This document shows, in pieces, positions 33,162-42,836 of a DNA stretch of 64,000 bases (its first letter is position 1; the number at the start of each line of letters is the position of its first letter). The notes below the pieces were generated by a model that saw nothing but the letters and a program-made list of their open reading frames with translations, was not told the origin of the DNA and did no database searches. This DNA is from Planctomycetota bacterium (GTDB lineage: Bacteria > Planctomycetota > Planctomycetia > Pirellulales > Lacipirellulaceae): the NCBI GenBank assembly GCA_029259945.1, contig JAJDEF010000016.1, positions 1 through 64,000 on the forward strand. Reading direction: 5' to 3'. The translations under genes and the position numbers were made by a program.

Positions 33162-35315
33162 ATGCCAAGTAATCCAATTGATCGTGGTATGGAGTGGTGC
33201 ACATTGACCGACATGTTAGAGCAACGCGCTAGGAAACATCCTGAGCGTGTGGCTTTTGTTTTTGAAGAAGAGTCGGGCCACGTCACCGAGTATTCTTATG
33301 CAAAACTGGACGCGCGCGCGAGGGCGATTGCTGCTTGGTTAGTGGAACGTACTGAGCCGGGCGATCGGGTACTACTGGTTTACCCGCCGGGGCTCGAGTT
33401 CATCGCGGCTTTCTTTGGCTGTGCCTATGCCGGAGTATTGCCGGTGCCGGCGACCTATCCTAAGCCGCGCCGTCCCATGCCTCGGCTCGATTCGATAGTT
33501 GCCGATTGTCATCCGCGGTTGGTGCTGACCCATAGTTCGACGCTCGACGGACTAGCTTTGGAAGCACAATCGCCTGCAATTCGCGATCTAACTTGGGAAG
33601 CGACCGACCACCTTGCTTCGTCGATGGGTTCAGGGTTCCAGCCCGTTGGTCGAGAGCCTAGGGATATTGCCTTCTTACAGTACACGTCGGGTTCCACCTC
33701 AGATCCACGAGGCGTGATGGTCACCCATGACAACCTCTTGCATAATATGTGCGCGATCTGCGAAGGTTTTGCAATTGAAAATAACGAGGAGAATGGCCTT
33801 TTCCCGATTGCCGTGTTTTGGTTGCCCGCCTATCACGACATGGGATTGATTGGCGGAATTCTTTCACCTATTTCGGTGGGTGGAACCAGTTATTTATTAG
33901 CACCGACGACGTTCTTGCGGCGTCCCTTGCGATGGTTGGAGTTGTTGTCTCGTGTTGGGGCAGAGATTAGCGGCGCCCCGAACTTTGGTTACAAGCTTGC
34001 TGTCGAGAAGTCGACTCCCGCTGAGCGTGCGGAGCTGGATCTCAGCAGTTGGCGGTTGGCCTTCTGTGGCGCTGAGCCGATCCATCCCGATACCTTGAAC
34101 GATTTTTCTGAGGCATTTGCGGATTCTGGATTTCGTAGAGCCGCATTCTATCCCTGTTATGGCTTGGCGGAGGTGACCTTGTTGGCCTCGGGTGGTAAGG
34201 GACCATCGGAGCCGAGTATTTTGCATGTCGATCGGCAAGAACTTGGGAATCATCGCGGAGTCCGAATTGAGAGTTCACATCCTCGGGCGCAGGCATTGGT
34301 AGGTTGTGGTGCTCCGCGAAATGGTAATACGGTAAAAATTGTCGACCCCCAGACGGGGACTGAATGTGACGAAGGTGGCGTGGGTGAAATTTGGGTGCAG
34401 GGTGGATCAGTCACGCAGGGTTATTGGAAACAAGACGAGCTCAACCAAGAGATATTCCGGGCGTCGTTGAATGGCGATGGGCAAGAGACATTTTTACGGA
34501 CGGGCGATCTTGGGTTCTTTTATGAGGGCGAGTTGTATGTGACGGGGAGGCTCAAGGATGTGATTATCATCCGTGGTCGAAATCACTATCCGCACGATAT
34601 CGAGCGGACTGCCCAGCTTGCGCACGAAGCGGTGGATATGGGGGCGGCATTCTCGGTCGAGGGGGAAAGAGAAGAGCAACTCGTTGTTGTGCATCAATTG
34701 CGACGCGAGCATCGTGGCGCGGATAAAAACGAAGTGTTACGTGCAGTCCGCAAAAGTATTGTCGACGAACATGATCTTGACCCGCTTGCGATTCTACTGA
34801 TTCGCCCGGTGAGTTTGCCGATCACTTCCAGTGGGAAAGTGCAGCGAAGGCTGTGCCGCGAGCAGTACTTGGCAGGCCAATTGTCAGTGGTTGGCGAATG
34901 GACCAATCACGTTGCGGACGGGGTATGCAACATCGAGCGAGCCGCCGCGGTTGCTGGTGCACCCAGCTTTTTAGAAAACTTGGGCCAAGCGACCCCCGAT
35001 GCGTTGGCGGCAGAAATTCAGGAGTGGCTGATTGCCTGGCTCACAGAGCGGGCGAATCTCAACCCCGGGACGATGACCGCGACAACCCCCTTTGCGGAGC
35101 TTGGCATCGACTCGCTGACGGCTGTCGAGATCAGCCAAGAGCTTGATCAAGTGCTTGGCTTGCGACTGCCTCCGATGGTGATCTGGAGTTGTCCGAATCC
35201 TGAAACCTTGGCTCATTATCTGGCCGAGCGGCTTGTGGCAAACCGCTTGGCCTTGGAAAGTAACGGGACGGCTGGAGCTAGCTCTTCGGTTCGAGATCGA
35301 GGGCTGGATCGATAA
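33162..35315 (+). CDS. Fatty acyl-AMP ligase with C-terminal acyl carrier domain
   Basis: A 717-residue adenylation enzyme. AMP-ligase motifs: FLQYTSGSTSDPRGVMVTH (from residue 173), LPAYHDMGLIGGIL, YGLAEVTLLASGG and 'LRTGDLGFFYEGELYVTGRLKDVIIIRG'. This order and wording match FAAL-type enzymes, which activate fatty acids as acyl-AMP without forming a CoA ester. A carrier domain follows, with the phosphopantetheine serine S651 in ELGIDSLTAVEI. The acyl group is thus loaded onto its own ACP. No polyketide, NRPS or phosphopantetheinyl-transferase gene is visible nearby. The last 38 bases overlap the end of the convergent TolC-like gene. The start is uncertain (ATG 33162 or 33189). Confidence 0.88.
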   Translation: MPSNPIDRGMEWCTLTDMLEQRARKHPERVAFVFEEESGHVTEYSYAKLDARARAIAAWLVERTEPGDRVLLVYPPGLEFIAAFFGCAYAGVLPVPATYPKPRRPMPRLDSIVADCHPRLVLTHSSTLDGLALEAQSPAIRDLTWEATDHLASSMGSGFQPVGREPRDIAFLQYTSGSTSDPRGVMVTHDNLLHNMCAICEGFAIENNEENGLFPIAVFWLPAYHDMGLIGGILSPISVGGTSYLLAPTTFLRRPLRWLELLSRVGAEISGAPNFGYKLAVEKSTPAERAELDLSSWRLAFCGAEPIHPDTLNDFSEAFADSGFRRAAFYPCYGLAEVTLLASGGKGPSEPSILHVDRQELGNHRGVRIESSHPRAQALVGCGAPRNGNTVKIVDPQTGTECDEGGVGEIWVQGGSVTQGYWKQDELNQEIFRASLNGDGQETFLRTGDLGFFYEGELYVTGRLKDVIIIRGRNHYPHDIERTAQLAHEAVDMGAAFSVEGEREEQLVVVHQLRREHRGADKNEVLRAVRKSIVDEHDLDPLAILLIRPVSLPITSSGKVQRRLCREQYLAGQLSVVGEWTNHVADGVCNIERAAAVAGAPSFLENLGQATPDALAAEIQEWLIAWLTERANLNPGTMTATTPFAELGIDSLTAVEISQELDQVLGLRLPPMVIWSCPNPETLAHYLAERLVANRLALESNGTAGASSSVRDRGLDR

Positions 35316-37443
35316 TCTTTGGTTGCTCTATTGGCGAGTCGCCACTCGGCGGTAGCGGGAGCAAGAGTTCGCTGTCGTGACTTACTGGTTCCACGGTCTG
35401 TGGCGAATGGTCGGTCGTTGATTCTGAGGAGACGTCGTTTTCGCTCGGAACCGGATCGGACGGTAGCGGCGAGGTAGAATTCAATTGCTGCTCGTAGGGC
35501 CCGTAGCTAACGCGCGGGGCGTGCGCGGAGGTGTAGTTCATGGGTTGGCGGTGACCCCGCAAACTTTCGCGACGGGCAGCATCTTGATACGCCTGTTGTG
35601 GCCAACCACCTTCGCTAAGATAGACGCCATCGTAATCGAGTAACGTCCCTTTGGCGTAGTGGACATTTTTCACCGCGACCGCGTATTCCGTCAACGTTTG
35701 GTAATAGCGGCTTTGCGCATCGGCGAGGCGGCGCTGCGAATCGAGAAGCAGGTCGAGCGATATTTTGTCGGCTTCGAAGGCTGCCTCGACCGCTTCCATC
35801 TGCTGCCGGGCCGCTTCAAAACGATTGAGGGCTGTTTGGGAAACCATGTAGGCCCGTTGCATTTCGGCCACTGCCGAAGCGACATCGTGCAATACGACGT
35901 GCTCCTGCTCTCGCAATATGGCTCGCGACCGACTCAGTTGGAGTTCGGCATTGCGAGCTGCAGAAAAGGCGCGTCGAAAGCCAATCGGAACGCTCAGCTC
36001 TAAGCCCAGTTGCCATTCCTGAAAATCGCCGCTGGTGAGGTCTTCCCAGGCGTTGTCGAATCGTGGGTTGCCGCCGTCTGCGTCGAGTAGCCCCTGACCA
36101 AAGCCGCGCCAGCGATAGCGTCCAATGGCATCGAGTCGTGGCAGCAGGTAGTTTTTGCTAGCGATCCATTCCAGTTCGCTACGGCGTGTTTCAAACCGTT
36201 GTCGGCGGAGTTCAGCGCGTCGGATCACCGATTCGCGAGAAATCTGAGTCCAATCGAATTGGACGGGCGCGGTCATGGGTTCGTCGGCTGGGCGGAGTAA
36301 ACGCCCATCGCTGGGTGGTAATCCCATCAACATGCGTAATCGACGTTCCGCCACATGGACGCCCCCATTAGCGCGAAAAGTGCCGCCGCCACTGCCATTG
36401 CCTGTTCGTGTGCCATCGATTCTTCGGCCGCTCAGCGCGTTTTGCACTTCTTCTTGGAAACGGAAGAACTGCTCGCGAGCTTGGGCTTCTTTTTCTGCTT
36501 CGCCACCGCGTCTTCCCGATTCGTAAAGTGCATGGACCCGCCGCCAGGTATCTAGGGCAGCATCTCGGGCGGCAATCTTTGCGTCGAGATCGCGGTAGGC
36601 AAAGTAGAGATCCCAATAAGCATTCTCGATATTGCTGACAAGATTGCGGATGGCCATTTCAAAGTCGGCCAGTTCAACGTCCATGTTGACCCGTGCAATA
36701 AGCACCCCGCCGTAGACGCCGGGGGTGGTACTTGGTCCGGCAATGCGATTGAATTGCATACCGCTGCCTTGGAGAAGTGGATGCCGGAATTCGGTTTCTA
36801 GATTGACATTCCAAGCACTAGGGAATCGGTTGCCAGGGGCGTTGTTGGCATCGTACTCGGCATTGTGTCGAAAAGTTAATTCGGTACCAGAGACCGCTCG
36901 TTTTGTTAGCTGCGACTGCAAAGTGAAAGCATCTTGCTGAAGGATTCTTGTGCCGCCGCCAAAGAACTCGTTATTCAGGGCCTTGTCATTTTTTTCGCCA
37001 AAGACGCTGGTAGAAAATTGGGCATCGAAGGCACTCAGTGCAGCTTCGACACCAAAGCGAGGGTCGGTTTCTTGAAGGGCTGGATCCCAGTACGTCTCGG
37101 CGGTGGAAGGAGAACGCAGGATGGCTCCACCAAGATCTCGCAATACTTTGGATTGTGAAAGCGAAAGTTGAATCACTTCTTCGAGCTTCACCTCCCAATA
37201 TTCGGTTTCGCCCAAGTTGGCCAGGGTCACAGGTTCGAGGCTGGCCCAATCTTCGCTAGAGCAGCCGCACTGGCTGACTTGGGGATACTCGATCTGGGTG
37301 GCCAGCGCGTGGTAGCAGTCGCCCGTCTGACATGCCTTGAACTCGTTGGCACCGCGAGACCTGCAACCACCAACGACCGCGACGATCAAACCGATCGACA
37401 GCAGCAGTATTTGCTTTGGCAGTAGAGAACGGGTGCAAGACAA
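35278..37443 (-). CDS. TolC-like outer-membrane efflux lipoprotein
   Basis: A 721-residue outer-membrane factor. The N-terminus is a lipoprotein signal (QILLLSIGLIVAVVGGC, with C27 as the lipid-bearing cysteine). Two long helical repeats follow, each with a TolC-type pattern: 'LVSNIENAYWDLYFAYRDLDAKIAARDAALDTWRRVHALYESGR' and 'HDVASAVAEMQRAYMVSQTALNRFEAARQQMEA'. Beta segments such as RHPLLQGSG and 'ELSVPIGFRRAFSAARNAEL' form the barrel. The C-terminal 100 residues are Pro/Ser-rich. It forms a channel across the outer membrane. It is divergent from the HlyD operon at 37663 and is its likely partner. Confidence 0.9.
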   Translation of the reverse strand: MSCTRSLLPKQILLLSIGLIVAVVGGCRSRGANEFKACQTGDCYHALATQIEYPQVSQCGCSSEDWASLEPVTLANLGETEYWEVKLEEVIQLSLSQSKVLRDLGGAILRSPSTAETYWDPALQETDPRFGVEAALSAFDAQFSTSVFGEKNDKALNNEFFGGGTRILQQDAFTLQSQLTKRAVSGTELTFRHNAEYDANNAPGNRFPSAWNVNLETEFRHPLLQGSGMQFNRIAGPSTTPGVYGGVLIARVNMDVELADFEMAIRNLVSNIENAYWDLYFAYRDLDAKIAARDAALDTWRRVHALYESGRRGGEAEKEAQAREQFFRFQEEVQNALSGRRIDGTRTGNGSGGGTFRANGGVHVAERRLRMLMGLPPSDGRLLRPADEPMTAPVQFDWTQISRESVIRRAELRRQRFETRRSELEWIASKNYLLPRLDAIGRYRWRGFGQGLLDADGGNPRFDNAWEDLTSGDFQEWQLGLELSVPIGFRRAFSAARNAELQLSRSRAILREQEHVVLHDVASAVAEMQRAYMVSQTALNRFEAARQQMEAVEAAFEADKISLDLLLDSQRRLADAQSRYYQTLTEYAVAVKNVHYAKGTLLDYDGVYLSEGGWPQQAYQDAARRESLRGHRQPMNYTSAHAPRVSYGPYEQQLNSTSPLPSDPVPSENDVSSESTTDHSPQTVEPVSHDSELLLPLPPSGDSPIEQPKIIDPALDLEPKS

Positions 37444-37509
37444 AGTGATCGCTCGAATCGATATGGATTTCTAGTGTTACTGCGAAACTTGGCAGCCTCG
37501 CATTCGTTT

Positions 37510-37539
37510 TCGACACCTGAGAACTGGAAATACTATAAT
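37510..37539 (+). promoter_or_regulatory. Promoter of the GAF-HlyD operon
   Basis: TCGACA at 37510-37515, an 18-base spacer and TATAAT at 37534-37539. It lies in the 219-base gap between the divergent TolC-like gene and the operon, and would start transcription near 37546. Confidence 0.55.
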
Positions 37540-37662
37540 TTCCGTTAGAAGCGGCAAACCTTGCGCAGATTAACAAGCTGGCACGACTAGACCGCCACTT
37601 CTACTGTTTTTCTCTACATCCGCGTGCTATCAGTCAGGAATCTGAAGGTTTGGATATACTGA

Positions 37663-39735
37663 ATGGTGATGTCCTCTACCCAACAACATGACGCAGTCGA
37701 CAGTGGCTGGCCTCAGCTCGAGGAATTTGTCGAGCAACTGCACGAGCTGGCGCATGCGCCGATCGGGGTCGAAGCATTCTATCGTCGACTGTTGGAGGGA
37801 TGTGTGCCTACCCTGGCAGCGTCTGGGGGCGCAGTTTGGCTGGCCAATGCGCAGGGACGTTGGAAACTCCTTCACCAGATCAATTTGCCACAAGTGATGA
37901 GTCAGGAAGATCGCACGGCCGAGGCGGCGCGCGATTCGCTACTGCAAAAAATTGCTTTATCGCACGAGGCCATGATCTTTCAGCCCCATAGCGGAACGGT
38001 CGAGGTGCGAGAGAACCCAACAGATTCGGTGCTCGTTGCGTCGGCCGTCCACAGCGATGCCAGCTCGCCAGAGACCAAGCCGGTAGCCATCATCGAACTT
38101 TTCATGCGCGCGGGTACAAGTCCCGCAGTGCAGCAAGGTTGGCAGGATATGCTGTCGACCGTTTGCCACATTGGGGCCAGCTATCACACCTTTGACGAGT
38201 TACGTAGTTTGCAAGTCGAGCGTGGTTTGCATGGCCAGTCGTTAACTCTGCTGAAACGGATCAATCAGCCGACGGATTTTCGTCAGACGATGTTTGAGAT
38301 TGCCAACGAGGGTCGCAGTTTTGTCGAGGGCGATCGCCTTAGCGTGGTATTACGTGATGGCCGTTCTTGGCGATTAGCGGCCGTGAGTGGCGTCGATCGC
38401 ATTGAGGCACGAGGCGACACGGCGAAGAAGTTAGAGCAATTGGCCGATCGTACCGCAAGCTGGGGCGAGCCCATTGATTTTGGGGATGCCGAGCCGTGCA
38501 GCGAGGGACTCGCCAGCCGTGACGATCTTCCGCCAGAACTAACCTGTGTTCTTGAGCAACAGGTCGATCTCTCGCACGCCCGTCGGTTGGTGGCTGTGCC
38601 GCTTGAATTTGCCGAGGAAGTCGATTCGAGTCAAGTATCTCCGACGCCACCGGGTCAACCAAGGGCTGTTCTGATTGCCGAGCAGTTTAGTGCCCCGACT
38701 CCTGGTTTTTCGCATCAGCGAGTTGTCGAGCTAGCTCAATTGTGCGAGCCTGCGCTGCGTCAAGCAATTCGGTTGAATCGTTTTCCCACGCGTGTTTTTC
38801 TGAGGTGGACGGATCGTTGGGCCCACGCACATCGAAATTGGGGAAGTCGACGATTGGCGCTTGCAGCGTCTGCAGCAATGGCGATCGTCGCGGCGCTGGT
38901 TTTTGTGCCCTGTGACTTCGAGGTCGAAGCTCCCGCGACTTTAGTTCCTTTGGTTGAACGCGACGTATTCGCGACGGCCAGCGGGATTGTTACCGAGGTG
39001 CTGGTTGGCCACGGCGAAGAAGTTCAAGCAGGCGAGGTATTGGCGGTACTCGACGATCCGCAACTTGCGTTGGACACCCAGCGGTTGCAGGGAGAGATGG
39101 AAACGGTACGAAATCGGTTAGAAGCCATTGCCGTGGCGAGGACCGACCGCAAGGTTCAAGCAGATACAGACCGCGAACGTTTGCCGTTGTCTGCAGAAGC
39201 TCAGCAGCTAGGAAAAAAACTGGCGAGTTTAGAGCGACAGCGAGAGATTTTGGCTGCTCGTCGTGCAGCGCTCACCCTTCGTAGTCCGATTGCTGGGCGA
39301 GTGCTGACGCTTGATGTACAGAACTTGTTACGGATGCGTCCGGTCGAAAGAGGGCAGATGCTGCTGAAAGTGGCCGATGTCGACGCAGGCTGGTGGTTAC
39401 TGGCCGAGGTCGCACAAGATCGGATAGGGCATGTGGTTGCCGAGCAACAGTCTAGCGAGGTGAGTTTGCCGGTCAGGTTCCGCTTTGCGGGCGAAGAGTC
39501 CAAGATTTCCACCGGGCATGTGGAGTCGATCAGTGCGACGGCAGTGCTTGATCTCGATGCATTAAACGAAGCGGCCCCGGCCTTACCGGTGCGTGTGGCG
39601 GTCGACGAGTCTTCATTGCCGACGGCTCGGCCAGGGATGACTGCGAAGGTTCGTATTTACTGCGGTCGGCGCTCGTTGGGCTATGTTTGGCTGCATGATG
39701 TTTGGGAAACAATTTATTCGTGGTTGGTGTTTTAA
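37663..39735 (+). CDS. GAF-domain and HlyD-type membrane-fusion protein
   Basis: A 690-residue fusion. Residues about 30-190 and 205-385 look like two GAF-type cytosolic domains (GGAVWLANAQGRWKLLHQ; FVEGDRLSVVLRDGRSWRLAAVSG). A single membrane helix at 397-418 (LALAASAAMAIVAALVFVP) is followed by a periplasmic HlyD-like adaptor: lipoyl half VFATASGIVTEVLVGHGEEVQAGEVL, a helical hairpin, and 'LRSPIAGRVLTLD' closing it. The layout puts a sensor in the cytosol and an adaptor in the periplasm. The start is ATG 37663. It is the first gene of the operon; its stop codon shares a base with the next start. Confidence 0.85.
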   Translation: MVMSSTQQHDAVDSGWPQLEEFVEQLHELAHAPIGVEAFYRRLLEGCVPTLAASGGAVWLANAQGRWKLLHQINLPQVMSQEDRTAEAARDSLLQKIALSHEAMIFQPHSGTVEVRENPTDSVLVASAVHSDASSPETKPVAIIELFMRAGTSPAVQQGWQDMLSTVCHIGASYHTFDELRSLQVERGLHGQSLTLLKRINQPTDFRQTMFEIANEGRSFVEGDRLSVVLRDGRSWRLAAVSGVDRIEARGDTAKKLEQLADRTASWGEPIDFGDAEPCSEGLASRDDLPPELTCVLEQQVDLSHARRLVAVPLEFAEEVDSSQVSPTPPGQPRAVLIAEQFSAPTPGFSHQRVVELAQLCEPALRQAIRLNRFPTRVFLRWTDRWAHAHRNWGSRRLALAASAAMAIVAALVFVPCDFEVEAPATLVPLVERDVFATASGIVTEVLVGHGEEVQAGEVLAVLDDPQLALDTQRLQGEMETVRNRLEAIAVARTDRKVQADTDRERLPLSAEAQQLGKKLASLERQREILAARRAALTLRSPIAGRVLTLDVQNLLRMRPVERGQMLLKVADVDAGWWLLAEVAQDRIGHVVAEQQSSEVSLPVRFRFAGEESKISTGHVESISATAVLDLDALNEAAPALPVRVAVDESSLPTARPGMTAKVRIYCGRRSLGYVWLHDVWETIYSWLVF

Positions 39736-40628
39736 TGAAGCCCCCTATTTTTAAGTTGGCAGGAAACGTCGTCCCGGTTCTTTTATTGAGTCTGATTGGA
39801 CTTGCGTCGACTGATGCCGTCGAGCAGCCGACGATCTTGGTCGAGTCGGTGGTTCTAAGGCCACTCCAAGCAGCGGAAGTGCCCTCGCGTCAGACAGGTC
39901 TGCTGGAATCGATAGGTGTTGAGGAAGGTCAGAGCGTCGAGAAAGGCCAGATTTTAGCTTCGCTAGATGCGCGTGAGGCATGGCTTGTGGTGACCCAAGC
40001 AAAATTGCAATCGGCACAAGCTGAAGCCAAAGCCAAGAATTTTGTTCGCGTCGAATATGCGCAGAAAGCGCTCGACGTTGCGAAAGCTGAATTGCAGCGA
40101 TCGCAGGAATCGATCGCGAAGTTCCCGAAGAGTATTTCTCAGTCGCAGGTAGATGTTGAACAACTGACGGTAGAAAAACTTGAGCTTGAACTTCAACAGG
40201 CTGAGCATGAAATGACGCTGGCTCGCTATGATTTTGAACTCGCCGAAAACGAAAGAAAGGCTTCGAAATTGCGACTCTCCTTGCATCAGTTGCGAGCCCC
40301 GTTTGCGGGAACAGTAGTATTGGTTCGTGGTCGGGTGGGAGAGTGGGTCGAGGTTGGCGCCCCGGTGCTGCGATTGGTAGCGACCGATCGCTTGCGAGCA
40401 GAAGGGTTTTTAGCAGTGGAAAGTGTGACTGCGGATTTGGTAGGTCATCCGGTGAGGTTTTTAGTAGGAACAGGCGAAGGCGAACAGCAGGTTGCTGGAG
40501 TGTTGCGATTTGTCAGCCCCGAGATGGACCCTGTTACCCGACAGGTACGCGTGTGGGCCGAGTTGCCTGGGTTGCAGGGCGTATTGCGTCCGGGGCAACA
40601 AGGTTCGATGGAGATATTGGCCAAGTAA
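39735..40628 (+). CDS. Periplasmic HlyD-type adaptor
   Basis: A 297-residue adaptor with a signal peptide or anchor (FKLAGNVVPVLLLSLIGLAS). The lipoyl domain halves are RQTGLLESIGVEEGQSVEKGQILASLDA and 'LRAPFAGTVVLVRGRVGEWVEVGAPVLRL', joined by a coiled-coil hairpin of about 100 residues; the C-terminus is the beta-barrel domain (VTRQVRVWAELPGLQGVLRPGQQGSMEI). This is the classic membrane-fusion protein that bridges an inner-membrane pump to a TolC-like channel. Its ATG overlaps the preceding stop (TAATG), so it is translationally coupled. The next gene starts 31 bases later. Confidence 0.9.
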   Translation: MKPPIFKLAGNVVPVLLLSLIGLASTDAVEQPTILVESVVLRPLQAAEVPSRQTGLLESIGVEEGQSVEKGQILASLDAREAWLVVTQAKLQSAQAEAKAKNFVRVEYAQKALDVAKAELQRSQESIAKFPKSISQSQVDVEQLTVEKLELELQQAEHEMTLARYDFELAENERKASKLRLSLHQLRAPFAGTVVLVRGRVGEWVEVGAPVLRLVATDRLRAEGFLAVESVTADLVGHPVRFLVGTGEGEQQVAGVLRFVSPEMDPVTRQVRVWAELPGLQGVLRPGQQGSMEILAK

Positions 40629-40659
40629 CGGGTAACGTGTTGGCGAATGGTGTTTTGTG

Positions 40660-42834
40660 ATGAAAACAAACTCGGTAACTAACTTGGCTGCGATCGATCG
40701 TCCGTTGGGTCTGCGCGCACGGGGAGATCTCGAACCGGTGTCGGTCACGTTCGTAGGCCAGTCGACCTATGTGCTTAAAGATCCGCTCACACTGGAATAT
40801 ACGCATCTCACGGCCGAAGAGTATTTCCTGTTTGAATCGCTTGAGAATTCGATTTCGCTCGGCGAGTTGCGACGCGAATTCGAGAAGAAATTCGTTCCAC
40901 GACAAATCACGCACGAAGCGTTACAGCAGGGAATCAATCATCTGTATAGCGAAGGCCTGCTATTAAGCAAAAGCGAGGGGCAGGGGCGAGAACTTTTTCA
41001 GCGAGGTGAACGCCGCAAGCGAACCGAGCGATGGCAAAGTCTGCTGCAGCTACTGTCGTTTCGCTTAGGGAGCATTGATGCAACGCACCTTATTGATGCC
41101 GTCTACGCGAAGATGCGTTGGGTATTCTCTGCGTCGATGCTTGCCGTGGTTGCTGCAATCGTTTTTTACGCCGGTTGGATTCTTTTGTCGCAGAGCCAGA
41201 TGGTTCTCGCCCGGTTGCCGAGCATCCATGAACTTGCCCAGCCCGAGTATTGGGTGCTTTGGCTGGCAACTTTTGTCGTGGTGAAAGTCATTCACGAGTT
41301 AGCCCATGCCGTGACGTGTCAGCATTTTGGAGGTCGTTGTCACGAGATGGGGGTGCTGCTGCTTGCCTGCGTGCCTTGTCTCTATTGCGACGTGTCAGAC
41401 GTTTGGCGATTGCCGAATAAGTGGCAGCGAATCGCCGTTTCGGCGGCGGGGATGATCGCTGAGTTCGTGATTGCTGCCGTTGCGATGATTGCTTGGTGGC
41501 ATTCCCAACCAGGCTTGCTAAACACTTGGTGCTTGAGTTTGGTGATTGTTTGCTCGGTCGGGACTTTGTTAGTGAACGCGAATCCCTTGTTGCGCTACGA
41601 CGGTTACTACCTGCTTTCCGACTTCGTCGAGGCGCCGAATCTGGCTGGTCGTGCTCAAGGTCTGTTGCCAGGCAGGGTGCGAAGTTGGTTGTTGGGTGAA
41701 CCGCGGGTCGAGGATCCGCTGCTCAGCAAACGACAGAAGCGAGGCTTGCTCGTCTATGCCGTGGCGGCGCGGATTTACTTGACGATGGTCTTATTGGGTA
41801 TTTTGGTAGTGTTGTTGGCTTGGGCTCGGCCGTATCGATTAGAAAATGTGGTTTATACAATCGGGTTGATTACCTTGTTTGGGATGTTCGTCCGACCAGT
41901 GATGGCTATTGGTCGAATGGTAAAGAACCCTTCGCTGCGTTTTCGTCTACGGAACCTGCGTGTTGCGACCTTGGTGGCGGGGATTGCTGCAACGATCGCG
42001 GCCATCTTGTTTTTGCCGATTTCGCACTCGGTGTCTGGTTCGATGGTTCTTGTTCCTGCTGCAGGGAAAACGGTTTACGCAACCCACGCTGGCGAACTAC
42101 GCTACGCCGTGGCTGTAGGAACTCAGGTCGAGCAAGGGGAGGTGCTGCTACGGCTGGCCGATCCTGAAATCGAGCTGGCGATAGCACACCAGCAGGGTGA
42201 ATATGATGTCCGGCAAGTGCGTTACGATCAGCTTGGCGTTTTGCGAGCTTTGGATGAACAGGCACTGCAGCAGTTGCCCACAGCTCGGGCGGCATTGACG
42301 GACGCTAGGTTGCAAATGGAAGAGTACCGTCAGCAGGCCGAGGAGTTGGTGATTCGGGCTCCTGCAGCGGGAACCATTGTCGCTCCGCCGCAGATAGAGC
42401 AGGCTACGGGGGACGAAGGGCTTTTGCCTCGTTGGACAGGATCTCCGCTGGAACCGCGTAATTTGGGCTGCTGGGTTGAAACGGGAACCGTTCTTTGCAC
42501 GTTGGCCGACCCGGGCCGGTTAGAGGCTTTGCTGGCCATCGATCAAGCAGATGTTTCCGAAATTCGATCTGGGCAGGTAGTCAGACTTCGGCTTGATGCT
42601 GCGCCGTCACGAATTTTTGAGGGAGAGGTCATACAGGTTGCCCGACGAGCTGCACAGAAGTCAGAAGGAGTTGCGAGTTCGCAAAAATACCATTTGGTAC
42701 AAGTTCGTTTGAATCGTCAGGATCGCGATTACTTAATTGGGGCTCGTGGACAGGCAAAGATCGAAGCCAGTCGGATGACGCTGAGCGCAATGATCACGAC
42801 GCAGTTGCAAAGGATGCTGCAATTGCCTTGGTAG
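40660..42834 (+). CDS. PqqD-like/M50 metalloprotease/HlyD fusion protein
   Basis: A 724-residue protein. The N-terminal 110 residues resemble PqqD/YydH-type winged-helix domains (YVLKDPLTLEYTHLTAEEYFLFESLE; ITHEALQQGINHLYSEGLL). A membrane-embedded M50 protease follows: HELAH at 212-216, NPLLRYDG at 308-315 and 'CLYCDVSDVWRLPNKW' between them, as in YydH-like peptide zinc metalloproteases. The last 270 residues are a HlyD-like adaptor (lipoyl halves near 445-490 and 560-610). Such fusions would link peptide recognition, intramembrane cleavage and export. The start is ATG 40660 (a GTG lies three bases before). No ABC transporter is in the operon. Confidence 0.88.
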   Translation: MKTNSVTNLAAIDRPLGLRARGDLEPVSVTFVGQSTYVLKDPLTLEYTHLTAEEYFLFESLENSISLGELRREFEKKFVPRQITHEALQQGINHLYSEGLLLSKSEGQGRELFQRGERRKRTERWQSLLQLLSFRLGSIDATHLIDAVYAKMRWVFSASMLAVVAAIVFYAGWILLSQSQMVLARLPSIHELAQPEYWVLWLATFVVVKVIHELAHAVTCQHFGGRCHEMGVLLLACVPCLYCDVSDVWRLPNKWQRIAVSAAGMIAEFVIAAVAMIAWWHSQPGLLNTWCLSLVIVCSVGTLLVNANPLLRYDGYYLLSDFVEAPNLAGRAQGLLPGRVRSWLLGEPRVEDPLLSKRQKRGLLVYAVAARIYLTMVLLGILVVLLAWARPYRLENVVYTIGLITLFGMFVRPVMAIGRMVKNPSLRFRLRNLRVATLVAGIAATIAAILFLPISHSVSGSMVLVPAAGKTVYATHAGELRYAVAVGTQVEQGEVLLRLADPEIELAIAHQQGEYDVRQVRYDQLGVLRALDEQALQQLPTARAALTDARLQMEEYRQQAEELVIRAPAAGTIVAPPQIEQATGDEGLLPRWTGSPLEPRNLGCWVETGTVLCTLADPGRLEALLAIDQADVSEIRSGQVVRLRLDAAPSRIFEGEVIQVARRAAQKSEGVASSQKYHLVQVRLNRQDRDYLIGARGQAKIEASRMTLSAMITTQLQRMLQLPW

Positions 42835-42836
42835 GG

